Source: Salaquimonas sp041736675 (GTDB lineage: Bacteria; Pseudomonadota; Alphaproteobacteria; Rhizobiales; Rhizobiaceae). Taken from it: DNA of 64,000 nucleotides. The notes beneath the pieces are model-generated. The model saw only the letters and a list, made by a program, of their open reading frames with translations, searched no databases and was not told where the DNA came from. The translations under genes and the position numbers were made by a program. The DNA lies in assembly GCA_041736675.1 (NCBI GenBank), contig JBGSTD010000039.1, positions 28,651 to 92,650 on the forward strand, written 5' to 3'. Within the stretch, counting starts at the first letter, position 1. The number at the start of each line of letters is the position of its first letter. Below, piece after piece: positions 1-8,749 of this stretch.

Positions 1-2
1 CC

Positions 3-509
3 TTCAAATCCACCGGCACAATTATCTGGGTGACGTTTGGGGCAACAGCACTGGCTGGTGCCTATACAATCGCCGGCGGCCCAACATTCGTTGCAAACCT
101 TATCATCGGTTATGATTTGCCTACACTGGGCGTCTTGATGGTGATGATGGTCATCTTCCTGTTCCTTGGCGCATTCATGGACTGGACGGGAATTGTGCTG
201 CTGGTCATGCCGGTTTTCATGCCGATCGTGCTAAAACTGCCGATTGAGGAAATTGGTGTGTTTTCACCGCTTGTTGGCAATGCGGGATTTGTCTCAGTGT
301 GGTTCGGCATATTGTTCTGTGTCAACATGCAGGTGAGTTTCCTGTCACCGCCTTTTGGTCCGGCCGCTTTTTACCTCAAGTCGGTTGCTCCTTCCTATAT
401 TACGTTGCAGGATATTTTCCGGGGCTTCCTGCCATTTATCGGTATCCAGTTGATCGTACTGATGCTGATCTTGTTCTTCCCCGAACTGACCATGTTCTTC
501 AGATCTTGA
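3..509 (+). CDS. TRAP transporter large permease (DctM), C-terminal part
   Basis: Open from the window edge, so only the last ~168 residues are visible; the true start lies upstream. The protein is very hydrophobic with about four membrane segments. The stretch FMDWTGIVLLVMPVFMPIV followed by WFGILFCVNMQVSFLSPPFG and FYLKSVAPSYI is typical of the C-terminal end of TRAP large permeases of the mannitol/chloroaromatic type. It would be the inner-membrane channel of a Na+-driven organic-acid importer. It ends 11 nt before a dioxygenase gene on the same strand, so it probably supplies the substrate of the catabolic island that follows. The small permease and binding protein are presumably upstream of the window. 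Confidence 0.88.
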   Translation, partial: FKSTGTIIWVTFGATALAGAYTIAGGPTFVANLIIGYDLPTLGVLMVMMVIFLFLGAFMDWTGIVLLVMPVFMPIVLKLPIEEIGVFSPLVGNAGFVSVWFGILFCVNMQVSFLSPPFGPAAFYLKSVAPSYITLQDIFRGFLPFIGIQLIVLMLILFFPELTMFFRS

Positions 510-520
510 TGGAGGCTTGA

Positions 521-1474
521 ATGCTGACCGCTGAACAGAAAGCTTTTTTTGATACTGAAGGGTATCTGGTTTTAGAGAATGTTTTTGATCAGAGGTCAGT
601 TATTGAGCCGGTAAAGGCGGAATATGCGACTTTGCTGGATCATCTGTATGATGGCTGGCTGGAGGAGGGAAAAGTAACCACTCCCGCCGAAGGTCTCAAT
701 TTTCACGACAAGCTGCTGATTGCTTATGAGGCTGGGTGCGACTGGTTCCAGCCAATGGACATTTCATTGCCAGGCGACCGGATCACGAATGAAACGCCGA
801 TGCACTTTGGCCCGGCGATTTTCAACATGCTACGCAACAACAGCATTCTGGATATTGTTGAAGACCTGATCGGACCTGAAATAACATCCAACCCCATCCA
901 GCATGTTCGGATCAAGCCACCGGCAAAAAACCTGCGCAATGGCGAAGTTCGCGCGCACATTACTGCGACGGACTGGCATCAGGACCGGGCTGTTGGCCTC
1001 GAGGAAGCCGACGAAACCCGCATGGTGACTGTCTGGTGTGCAGTCAGCGATGCAACGGTTGAGAATGGCTGCCTGCAAGTTGTTCCAAGAGCGCATCGCG
1101 AAGGAATAAAGCCGCATTGCCCGAAAGTTCAAACAGCGATTGCCGATGGTTTTGTCGATGAAAGCGCTGCGCTGCCGCTGCCGGTCAAAAGCGGCGGTGT
1201 GGTGATTTTTCACCCGCTTGCGCCTCATGCCTCTCTTGTTAATGTTACAGAGGGATTTCGCTGGTCGTTCGACATTCGCTTCAACACAACAGGACAACCC
1301 ACAGGACGGTCTCACTTTCCGGAATTTGTTGCGCGCAGCAAAGCTAATCCGCAAAGCGAACTGCATGACTGGCGCGTCTGGAAACAGATGTGGGAAGACG
1401 CCAGAACGCGCCTTGCCACAGCGCCGCATATCGACATTCACCGCTGGCAATCAGATGCACCCTTTTGCGCATAA
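521..1474 (+). CDS. phytanoyl-CoA dioxygenase (PhyH) family protein
   Basis: 317 aa, the usual length for bacterial PhyH-like Fe(II)/2-oxoglutarate oxygenases. The iron-binding HxD is seen as WHQD (His153, Asp155), the distal His probably in HPLAPH (His236), and an Arg for 2-oxoglutarate near FRWSFDIRF. The ATG at 521 is preceded by a GGAGG-type ribosome site. It lies between the TRAP permease and a UxaA-like dehydratase, with short gaps, so it is probably co-transcribed and may hydroxylate or demethylate the imported acid. The substrate cannot be read from sequence. A second family member lies at 3117, only distantly similar. Confidence 0.85.
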   Translation: MLTAEQKAFFDTEGYLVLENVFDQRSVIEPVKAEYATLLDHLYDGWLEEGKVTTPAEGLNFHDKLLIAYEAGCDWFQPMDISLPGDRITNETPMHFGPAIFNMLRNNSILDIVEDLIGPEITSNPIQHVRIKPPAKNLRNGEVRAHITATDWHQDRAVGLEEADETRMVTVWCAVSDATVENGCLQVVPRAHREGIKPHCPKVQTAIADGFVDESAALPLPVKSGGVVIFHPLAPHASLVNVTEGFRWSFDIRFNTTGQPTGRSHFPEFVARSKANPQSELHDWRVWKQMWEDARTRLATAPHIDIHRWQSDAPFCA

Positions 1475-1485
1475 GCAGGAATTAA

Positions 1486-2997
1486 ATGGCAGATTTCATC
1501 AGACTGGATTCATCCGACAATGTGATCACAACCACGAAGGCAATGGAGGCTGGCGTTGTGCTCGAGGCCGTCACAACCCTTTCGATGATACCGCGCGGAC
1601 ACAAGGTAGCTTCGCACCCGATTGCAAAATGTGACGCAGTCAGAAAATATGCACAGGTGATCGGCTATGCAAACGAGGATATTGCGGCAGGAAGCCATAT
1701 TCACGTTCATAATATCGAGTTCAGAAACACCAATGCCGATTACGAATTTTCAACCGACTTGCGCCCAGTTGAGATGGTTCCGCTGGAAAAGCGCGACACA
1801 TTCATGGGTTTCCGGCGGTCTAATGGCAAGGTTGGAACACGAAACTACATTGGTATTGTCACATCGGTGAATTGCTCGGCAACCGCAGCGCGAATGATCG
1901 CCAACTCGTTTGGTCCCAAGGAACTTGAAGAATACCCAAATGTTGATGGTGTGGTCGCCTTCGTGCATGGTACCGGCTGTGGCATGGCAGGTGACGGCGA
2001 CGGCTTTGATGCACTGCAGCGTGTCATGTGGGGCTATGCGCGCCATCCAAATCACGCCGGGGTATTGATGGTAGGTCTCGGCTGCGAAATGAACCAGATT
2101 GACTGGCTGCTCGAAGCGATGGGGCTGAAAGACGGTCCGCTTTTCCAGGCAATGAACATTCAGGACGTGGCAGGACTGCGCCGTACTGTTGAAATGGGCG
2201 TGAAGAAAGTTCGGGAAATGCTGCCCGTAGCCAACAAGTTCGTACGCGAACCTTGCCCTGTTTCCGAATTGATGGTGGCACTGCAATGCGGTGGATCGGA
2301 TGCCATGTCCGGGATCACGGCCAATCCGGCGCTCGGCTATGCCTGCGATCTGCTGACGGCGCAGGGAGGAACTGGCGTTCTGGCGGAAACTCCGGAAATT
2401 TACGGGGCCGAGCACTTGCTGACCCGCCGCGCGGCAGATCGAAAAACCGGCGACAAACTGGTTGGCCTGATCCGTTGGTGGGAAGATTATACGCTCCGAA
2501 ACAAGGGTTCGATGGACAACAATCCGAGTCCTGGCAACAAGAAGGGCGGGCTCACCACCATTTTGGAAAAATCACTTGGGGCTGCCGCGAAGGGTGGTAC
2601 AACTCCGCTAAACGGTGTCTACAAATATGCCGAACCCGTTACTGCCAAAGGCTTCACCTTTATGGATTCGCCGGGTTATGATCCGGCTTCTGTGACCGGC
2701 CAGATTGCCAGCGGCTGCAATCTCGTTGCCTTTACCACCGGACGGGGATCGGCGTTTGGGTCGAAGCCCTCTCCCTGCATCAAGATCGCAACCAATTCCT
2801 TCATGTACGAACGCATGATTGAAGATATGGATGTCAATGCCGGTGACATGCTGACAGATGGCATTACACTGGAACAAAAGGGTCGTGAAATTTACGAACT
2901 GCTGATCCGCGTTGCATCTGGTGAGCAATCAAAGTCAGAGGCTCAGGGCCTTGGTGACTTTGAATTCGTGCCTTGGCAAATCGGAGCGACAATGTGA
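1486..2997 (+). CDS. UxaA/GarD-type altronate or galactarate dehydratase family protein
   Basis: 503 aa, full length for the UxaA family. The first ~90 residues look like the SAF-type N-terminal domain; the rest is the GD/AH (galactarate dehydratase/altronate hydrolase) domain, with GFRRSNGKVGTRNYIGI, FVHGTGCGM, a Cys-containing LGCEMNQIDW and QCGGSDAMSGITANPALG. The family dehydrates aldonic or aldaric acids in an iron-dependent reaction. It starts 11 nt after the PhyH gene. In this island it may process a sugar acid other than altronate; the exact substrate is inference. Followed by a 119-nt gap that holds a palindrome. Confidence 0.88.
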   Translation: MADFIRLDSSDNVITTTKAMEAGVVLEAVTTLSMIPRGHKVASHPIAKCDAVRKYAQVIGYANEDIAAGSHIHVHNIEFRNTNADYEFSTDLRPVEMVPLEKRDTFMGFRRSNGKVGTRNYIGIVTSVNCSATAARMIANSFGPKELEEYPNVDGVVAFVHGTGCGMAGDGDGFDALQRVMWGYARHPNHAGVLMVGLGCEMNQIDWLLEAMGLKDGPLFQAMNIQDVAGLRRTVEMGVKKVREMLPVANKFVREPCPVSELMVALQCGGSDAMSGITANPALGYACDLLTAQGGTGVLAETPEIYGAEHLLTRRAADRKTGDKLVGLIRWWEDYTLRNKGSMDNNPSPGNKKGGLTTILEKSLGAAAKGGTTPLNGVYKYAEPVTAKGFTFMDSPGYDPASVTGQIASGCNLVAFTTGRGSAFGSKPSPCIKIATNSFMYERMIEDMDVNAGDMLTDGITLEQKGREIYELLIRVASGEQSKSEAQGLGDFEFVPWQIGATM

Positions 2998-3041
2998 ACA
3001 CCATTCTTGTCATTGCTGACAGTGATCTTGTGTGAAAATCG

Positions 3042-3051
3042 CAAACGTTTG
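3042..3051. promoter_or_regulatory. CAAACGTTTG palindrome, possible operator
   Basis: A perfect 10-bp palindrome with a central CpG, 66 bp upstream of the second PhyH gene in the only sizeable gap of the plus-strand catabolic genes. The AACGTT core resembles LacI-family operators, but no regulator gene is visible in the window. Suggestive only. Confidence 0.3.
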
Positions 3052-3116
3052 GCGAATAACTTCGGTTGTTGCAGTTTCAGCAGTTTTAATGGCCAGCCAA
3101 CGGATGGAGATTTGCA

Positions 3117-4010
3117 GTGGGCGATCTTGAGGTTTTAAACCGGAATCAAGTGGAATTTTACAACGACAACGGTTACCTGCTTTTGGAAAACCGTGTGCCG
3201 CTGTCGATCATCGGGGATATCCGTTCCGAGATTGCCAGGTTTCAGGAAGAGGCAAAAGAACTGACCGCCTCAAACGACAGGCTGGATCTTGAAGACAGCC
3301 ATACGCGCGATGATCCACGCATACGCCGGATAAAACTTCCCCACACCATTAGCCCTATCATGCGCGATCTGCTATTTTCTGATCACATCCTTGCCCCTGC
3401 CCGCGATCTGATCGGTGCTGACATTCGTCTACACACAACAAAGTTGAACATGAAGTCTGCCAACTTTGGAGCAGCAATCGAGTGGCATCAGGATATGGCC
3501 TTTTATCCTCACACCAACGACGATGTGTTGGCAATCGGGGTGATCATAGATGAAATGGATCACGAAAACGGTCCGTTGATGGTGTTTCCCGGTTCGCACA
3601 AAGGCCCGATATTCGACCATCATGTCGACGGCGTATTCGCTGGTGGAATGGACCTTGCAGCCAATGGATTCGATCTGTCTGACGCGGTTGAGTTGACCGG
3701 ATCTGCGGGTTCCATCTCAATTCATCATGGCCGTATTGTTCACGGGTCCGCCCTTAATACATCCGATCATGACCGCAGGCTTTTGTTTTATGAAATGATG
3801 GCAGCTGATGCCTTTCCGGTTATGGGGTCGATGACACGTTTTGAAAACATTGAAGAATATAATTCGCGCATGCTTTGCGGACAGCCAACATTGAATCCAC
3901 GGCTTGAAAACGGACACGTGCGCGTTCCACAACCGCAACCGGACAAAAACCGCTCGATCTATGAAATTCAGAGCCAGGTCAAGCGAAGCTCGTTCACTAA
4001 GGCAGTCTAG
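3117..4010 (+). CDS. second phytanoyl-CoA dioxygenase (PhyH) family protein
   Basis: 297 aa with a GTG start; no in-frame ATG is available and a purine-rich GGATGGAG precedes the GTG. The N-terminal FYNDNGYLLLENRVP is a PhyH signature; iron ligands are WHQD (His124, Asp126) and HG in RIVHGSALN (His209), followed by Arg220/221 suitable for 2-oxoglutarate. It is clearly a different subfamily from the gene at 521, so the island encodes two separate oxygenases. It ends 20 nt before the dehydrogenase. Substrate unknown; a hydroxylation step before the dehydrogenase is a plausible inference. Confidence 0.84.
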   Translation: MGDLEVLNRNQVEFYNDNGYLLLENRVPLSIIGDIRSEIARFQEEAKELTASNDRLDLEDSHTRDDPRIRRIKLPHTISPIMRDLLFSDHILAPARDLIGADIRLHTTKLNMKSANFGAAIEWHQDMAFYPHTNDDVLAIGVIIDEMDHENGPLMVFPGSHKGPIFDHHVDGVFAGGMDLAANGFDLSDAVELTGSAGSISIHHGRIVHGSALNTSDHDRRLLFYEMMAADAFPVMGSMTRFENIEEYNSRMLCGQPTLNPRLENGHVRVPQPQPDKNRSIYEIQSQVKRSSFTKAV

Positions 4011-4030
4011 AAGGCAAGTTAGGATAGTAA

Positions 4031-4924
4031 ATGGCAAAACCTGAGATCGGATTTATCGGATTGGGGCTGATGGGTGCCGCGATGGTCAACAGGCTGCTAG
4101 ATTGCGGCTATCACATGACTGTGCTCGCCAACCGATCGCGGGCCAGCATTGACAAGGCCGTGGCACGCGGAGCTATGGAAGCGGCAACAGCAAGGGAACT
4201 TGCTGCCAAAAGCGATATTGTAATGTTGTGCATGGATACATCCAAATCTGTTGAAAGCAGGATGTTTGGCGATGACGGTGTTATTTCCGGTTTGAAACCT
4301 GGCAGCGTAGTGGTGGATTTCGGAACATCTCTTCCAGCCTCCACACGTAGTCTCGGAGAAAAGGTTGCAGCTGCAGACAGCATTTATCTTGATGCCCCGC
4401 TTGGCCGCACGCCCAGCCATGCACTTGAGGGTAAACTCAATATTATGTGCTCGGGTGACATTGACGCCTTTGAAAAGATCAAGCCCGTATTTGGTGACCT
4501 CGGAGAAAATGTATTTCATTTGGGCGCGTTGGGTTCCGGTCATACCATCAAGCTGATCAATAATTTCTTTGGCATGACGGTTGCCAATGCCATGGCCGAG
4601 GCATTTGCCTTTGCCGATGTAGCAGGTGTTGACCGCCAGAAAGTCTACGAGGTCATGTCTGCGGGGCCGTTGCATTCGGGGATGATGGATTTTGTCAAAT
4701 CATACGGCGTTGACGGCAATCCGAACATGCTTGCCTTTGCGGTAAAGAATGCCAAAAAAGATGTTGGTTACTATAACGCGATGGTCGAAGAATCGGGTAA
4801 TCACTCGATCATGGCCAAGAGCGCATTGGAGGCTCTGACCAGTGCGGTCGATAACGGCCAAGGCGAGAAAATGGTCTCCCAAATGGTCGATTTTTTCTCA
4901 TCGACATTCAAGAACCATATCTGA
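4031..4924 (+). CDS. NAD(P)-dependent dehydrogenase, 3-hydroxyisobutyrate/L-threonate type
   Basis: 297 aa, the standard length for beta-hydroxyacid dehydrogenases. The N-terminal Rossmann motif GFIGLGLMGAAM lies at residues 7-18; the catalytic Lys is Lys174 in GSGHTIKLINN. The family oxidises 3-hydroxyisobutyrate, tartronate semialdehyde, D-glycerate or L-threonate (LtnD). Because OtnK and OtnC, the later enzymes of tetronate breakdown, are encoded just across the convergent junction, an LtnD-like role on a four-carbon sugar acid is the best guess, but the sequence alone does not separate it from GlxR or MmsB. Confidence 0.85.
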   Translation: MAKPEIGFIGLGLMGAAMVNRLLDCGYHMTVLANRSRASIDKAVARGAMEAATARELAAKSDIVMLCMDTSKSVESRMFGDDGVISGLKPGSVVVDFGTSLPASTRSLGEKVAAADSIYLDAPLGRTPSHALEGKLNIMCSGDIDAFEKIKPVFGDLGENVFHLGALGSGHTIKLINNFFGMTVANAMAEAFAFADVAGVDRQKVYEVMSAGPLHSGMMDFVKSYGVDGNPNMLAFAVKNAKKDVGYYNAMVEESGNHSIMAKSALEALTSAVDNGQGEKMVSQMVDFFSSTFKNHI

Positions 4925-4960
4925 ATAACTGGCCTGTTGAGGGCTAAAGGGACCGGAATT

Positions 4961-5875
4961 TTGGCAAAAATTGCAGCCAAGGCGAAAGAAGACAAACCGC
5001 TTGTTGGTATGGTCTTCATGCTCATCACATACCTGATGTTTTCCTGTATCGATACCAGCGCCAAATGGCTTGCTTTGGCCGGTCTGAGTGCTTTTCAGAT
5101 CTCATTCATGCGATACTTCGGACACTTTGCCATTTCCCTTGGGTTGATCTCAAAAGGCGGAATTTCACTCGAGCGGTTTACCACCGACCATATGGGACTT
5201 GTGGTGCTGAGAGGTGCGCTGCTGGCGGCATCAACCCTGCTCAATTTTATTGCCCTTCGCTATATTCCCCTTACGCTGACAGCGACGATCCTGTTTTCCT
5301 CGCCAATCATCATTTGCGCCCTGTCAGGGCCATTACTCGGAGAGAAGGTTGGTATCTGGCGCTGGACCGCTATCTTCATTGGATTTGTCGGCCTGGTCAT
5401 AGCAATTCGCCCATTTGGGGAAAGCTTTCACTGGGCAATGCTGCTGTCGCTGTTCAACGCCTTTGCCTTTGCTTTTTACAGTATCTTGACCCGCAAACTG
5501 GCAGGAGTTGTCGCTTCAGATACCATGCAGTTTTTCTCCGGCCTGATAGGAACTGTCGCGCTTGCGCCGCTGGCAATATACTCTTGGCAAAATCCTGAAA
5601 ATATCCGCGACTGGATTATTCTTGTGATGACAGGATTTTTCGGCTGGGCCGGTCATGAACTTCTCACCCGGGCTCACGGCTATGCGACGGCCACAACACT
5701 TACCCCGTTTGGCTATTCGTTCATCATTTATCTGACGATCTGGAGCTATTTCCTGTTCAATCAGTTACCGGACCGCTGGACAGTGTTGGGCGCTGCCATC
5801 ATCGTCGTATCCGGTCTTGTAATTTGGCTGCGGGAGCGGGCGCAAAAAAAGACCGCGGTTGATATTGCTCCCTAG
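4961..5875 (+). CDS. DMT-superfamily (EamA) permease
   Basis: About 304 aa with ten hydrophobic segments in two EamA repeats, e.g. GMVFMLITYLMFSCIDTSAK and GFVGLVIAIRPFG. I prefer the TTG at 4961 because AAAGGGACCGG stands before it; the reading frame also allows TTG at 4937, which has no ribosome site. It is the last gene of the plus-strand island and ends 33 nt from a convergent operon. Inner-membrane drug/metabolite transporter; it could export or import a small metabolite of the pathway. Confidence 0.82.
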   Translation: MAKIAAKAKEDKPLVGMVFMLITYLMFSCIDTSAKWLALAGLSAFQISFMRYFGHFAISLGLISKGGISLERFTTDHMGLVVLRGALLAASTLLNFIALRYIPLTLTATILFSSPIIICALSGPLLGEKVGIWRWTAIFIGFVGLVIAIRPFGESFHWAMLLSLFNAFAFAFYSILTRKLAGVVASDTMQFFSGLIGTVALAPLAIYSWQNPENIRDWIILVMTGFFGWAGHELLTRAHGYATATTLTPFGYSFIIYLTIWSYFLFNQLPDRWTVLGAAIIVVSGLVIWLRERAQKKTAVDIAP

Positions 5876-5908
5876 ACATCCTCGTTTTAGAAAATCCCGT
5901 ACCGGGCG

Positions 5909-6553
5909 CTAGTCCCACTCCACATCAAACTTTCGAACCAGGCCCAGAATTTGGGCTTCATCCAGAATTTTTGGAGACATCCCTCTTGTCATCAGAGTGA
6001 GTTTTGCAGTCTCTTCAAGCTCTTCCATGGCATAAGCAGCAGCTTCAAGATCTTTTCCAGCTACCACAGGACCGTGATGGGCCAATACCACTGCGCTTCG
6101 CTTTCCAGCAAGACCGCGAATTGCCTTACCTATTTGTGGATCACCCGGCATGAAATATGGCAGCAACGCCACTTTTCCCAGTTTCATTATGCCATACGCT
6201 GTCAAAGGCGGCAGCATGTTATCGGGATCGGTATCCGGCAAAAGCGACAATGCAACTGAGTGGCATGAGTGCAAATGTACAACAGCTCCGGCTTTTCGGG
6301 TGTCATAAAAAGCGGTATGAAGCGGCATTTCCTTGGTTGGCTGATCACCACTGAGCAAATTCAGCTTTTTATCGAAGAGGGATAATTTCGCTGGATCAAG
6401 TCTTCCAAAACTGCTGCCGGTCGGGGTCACCAGAAGACGTCCGTCCGAAAGTCTCGCGGAAATATTGCCGCTCGATCCGCCAGTCAAACCACGGTCAAAC
6501 ATGGATTTTGCGATTAGGCAAATATCCTCGCGAAGTTTACTTTCCTCATGCAT
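5909..6553 (-). CDS. otnC: class II aldolase family, 3-oxo-tetronate 4-phosphate decarboxylase (OtnC-like)
   Basis: 214 aa, the size of OtnC. The GNISARL motif, a Glu in KEMPLHTAF (Glu75) and metal ligands HLHS (His93, His95) and AHHGP (His159/160) are all present. OtnC decarboxylates 3-oxo-tetronate 4-phosphate to dihydroxyacetone phosphate. Its ATG overlaps the end of the upstream kinase by 8 nt, so the two are translationally coupled. Fuculose-phosphate aldolase is the alternative for the fold, but pairing with a DUF1537 kinase makes OtnC the better call. Confidence 0.85.
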   Translation of the reverse strand: MHEESKLREDICLIAKSMFDRGLTGGSSGNISARLSDGRLLVTPTGSSFGRLDPAKLSLFDKKLNLLSGDQPTKEMPLHTAFYDTRKAGAVVHLHSCHSVALSLLPDTDPDNMLPPLTAYGIMKLGKVALLPYFMPGDPQIGKAIRGLAGKRSAVVLAHHGPVVAGKDLEAAAYAMEELEETAKLTLMTRGMSPKILDEAQILGLVRKFDVEWD

Positions 6554-7823
6554 CCGGTTTTAACTTCCGCAAAGCAGTTTCAAAAAAATCGCCGGTACCA
6601 AAGTTGCCTGATTTCAGGGTGATCGCAATAGTCTCGCCAGCAGACTGACTGAGATTCCAGGGAACGCCGGGAGCAATTTCCGGTCCCACCCTTAGACTGT
6701 CAATGCCAAGCGCCTTTGTGACTGCACCCGATGTCTCTCCTCCCGCAATAACAAATCTGCGCACACCCATATTGCGGGCAAGAACTGCGAGGTCCGCCAG
6801 CGCATCTTCGACCAGCTTTCCTGCCCGTTCTATTCCAAGTGCTTCCTGCGCCTTGCCGACCTCTGCGGGTTCAGCTGTCGCATAGATCATTTTTTTGCTT
6901 TCGGCAGGTTGAAGCAAGAGCCATTCTCTTGCTGCATCCATTCCATGTTTGGCAAGGTGGAGCGGGTCGAGTTTGTAACCAGCAGCTTGCTTGAGGTAAC
7001 GATGCACCTGCTCCCGTGTCATCGCGGAACAACTGCCTGACAGCACAATTGAAGTATCAGCAAGTTCCGGCCAGGGTTCATTTTCCCCAGCCACTGCCAG
7101 CAGACCCTGTTTTTGGAACAGGGCGGGAAGCGGCATGGCTATCGCGCTGCCACCTGTCAGAAGTTTCATGTCCATACAAGCTTCGGCGATTGAATAAAGA
7201 TCAACGTTTGCGACCGCATCAACCACCAGATGGCTGATGCCTGAAGTCTGCATATCAGAAATTTTCTCACGGATTGCGTCAGCGCCCTTTGCAACGGTCA
7301 GATGGTTGACCAGCCCGACCGGCTTTGCAACTTGCGGCGCCAAAAGACGCATCAGATTGCTGTCCCGCATCGGCGTCAGGGGATGATCCTTCATCGGGCT
7401 TTCAGCCAAAGGCAGTTCACCAACAAAAAGATTACCCATATAAATGCTGCGACCATTTTCGGGAAATGCCGGGCAGTAGATCGTCTGATCCGTTTCGAGC
7501 GCAGCCATTAACGCTTCTGCAACCGGCCCGATATTGCCCTTGGCTGTGCTATCGAAGGTCGAACAATACTTCCAGAAAAAACGTTGTGCTCCGGCCTGCC
7601 TTAGCCATGCCAGTGCGCCCAGCGTTTCATCAACCGCTTCCCCGACCGGAGATGTCCGGCACTTGAGGGCAATCACTTCTATGGCACTGGTTCGGGAATT
7701 TTCTGGATTTTCCTTGGGAATGCCCATCCGTAGGGAAACTTTCACACCGCTGCGCGCCAGCAATCCCGCCAGATCGGTCGCGCCGGTAAAATCGTCAGCA
7801 ATACACCCCAAAAACACGCCCAT
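6546..7823 (-). CDS. otnK: four-carbon acid sugar kinase (DUF1537), OtnK-like 3-oxo-tetronate kinase
   Basis: 425 aa, normal for the family. The N-terminal domain begins with CIADDFTGATDLAG (about residues 7-20), where the Asp pair binds substrate; the C-terminal nucleotide-binding domain carries the GGETSGAV motif. OtnK phosphorylates 3-oxo-tetronate, the step before OtnC. No OtnI isomerase gene is in view; it may lie outside the window or be replaced. This pair faces the plus-strand dioxygenase/dehydratase genes. Confidence 0.87.
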   Translation of the reverse strand: MGVFLGCIADDFTGATDLAGLLARSGVKVSLRMGIPKENPENSRTSAIEVIALKCRTSPVGEAVDETLGALAWLRQAGAQRFFWKYCSTFDSTAKGNIGPVAEALMAALETDQTIYCPAFPENGRSIYMGNLFVGELPLAESPMKDHPLTPMRDSNLMRLLAPQVAKPVGLVNHLTVAKGADAIREKISDMQTSGISHLVVDAVANVDLYSIAEACMDMKLLTGGSAIAMPLPALFQKQGLLAVAGENEPWPELADTSIVLSGSCSAMTREQVHRYLKQAAGYKLDPLHLAKHGMDAAREWLLLQPAESKKMIYATAEPAEVGKAQEALGIERAGKLVEDALADLAVLARNMGVRRFVIAGGETSGAVTKALGIDSLRVGPEIAPGVPWNLSQSAGETIAITLKSGNFGTGDFFETALRKLKPDA

Positions 7824-7895
7824 ACCAGTTGCCTTAAAAATTCACAAAATCAAAAATTCCGGATTGTTTCCCTCAGTTCAACAACCGAGGACAGA

Positions 7896-8705
7896 TCAAC
7901 TGTCCCGCCACCATTTCACATGATCTTCTTTCTCGAAATCAATCGAATGAACGACCGTGTGTTGAGGCGTTAAAAAGCAGACATTATAATTTTTCTCCAA
8001 GGGACCATAACCCATTCTATCGGGGTCACCAGAAAACTCAGGCCAGCAAGGATGTGATGTGCCGCGCGGGGCAGAAAATGGTATGCCGCAAACCGAACCG
8101 CTCAACGTGTAGTGACAGTGCCCGAAAAAGATATGGCGGATGATATCGCGGTATCTTATCAATACGTCCTGGAAATCGCTTTCATCAACGATATTGATCT
8201 GGTCCGCATTGGCTACATACACCTTGACGGGATTATGATGCATGAAGAGCCAGACCGCTTTGCCGTGTGCTTTGGCTCCCTCCAGTACATTTTCAAGCCA
8301 ATTGCGACGTTTATGACAATATTCGCCGGAATGTTCGCCATTTTTCTTCGTATCGAGATAAATGAACACCCCGGCTTCGGTTTCCTCAAAAGACTGAAAA
8401 AAGCCGTTCTCATCGACTGGCTCGTCCGGAAATACCTTGGCAAAATTTTCCCGCAGATCATGATTGCCAATCATCAGTTTTGGCGCAACCCTGCCCTTCA
8501 ACTTTGAATTTTCCAGCAACTCGCGCAAGATCTGGTAACTTTCGATCTGGCCGTAGTGGGTAAGATCACCCGTGATGACGACTTTCCCTGCATCAAGATG
8601 GTATTTTTCAATATGAGCAATGGCATCGCTGAATTGGCCAATCGGCTCGATACCATGTAATTTCTCAGGGTGAATGTGGATGTCGGATAGATGAATCAGT
8701 TTCAT
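7896..8705 (-). CDS. calcineurin-like metallophosphoesterase (3',5'-cAMP phosphodiesterase CpdA-like)
   Basis: 269 aa from an ATG with CGGGAG seven bases upstream; an extended reading frame to 8762 would overlap SelO and lacks such a site. Dimetal motifs in order are LSDIHIH near the N-terminus, GDLTHYG, GNHD, MHHNPV and FGHCHYT. The family (class III cyclic-nucleotide phosphodiesterases) hydrolyses phosphodiesters in the cytoplasm; cAMP is the likely but unproven substrate. It lies 44 nt downstream of SelO on the same strand. Confidence 0.82.
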   Translation of the reverse strand: MKLIHLSDIHIHPEKLHGIEPIGQFSDAIAHIEKYHLDAGKVVITGDLTHYGQIESYQILRELLENSKLKGRVAPKLMIGNHDLRENFAKVFPDEPVDENGFFQSFEETEAGVFIYLDTKKNGEHSGEYCHKRRNWLENVLEGAKAHGKAVWLFMHHNPVKVYVANADQINIVDESDFQDVLIRYRDIIRHIFFGHCHYTLSGSVCGIPFSAPRGTSHPCWPEFSGDPDRMGYGPLEKNYNVCFLTPQHTVVHSIDFEKEDHVKWWRDS

Positions 8706-8749
8706 GAATGCTCCCGTTTTTCTGACTTGAATGCAAAATGGCGTTGCAA

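Noticed and set aside
4937..4963. Upstream TTG start for the DMT permease
   Set aside because: No ribosome site; the TTG at 4961 has a better context. Kept as an alternative only.
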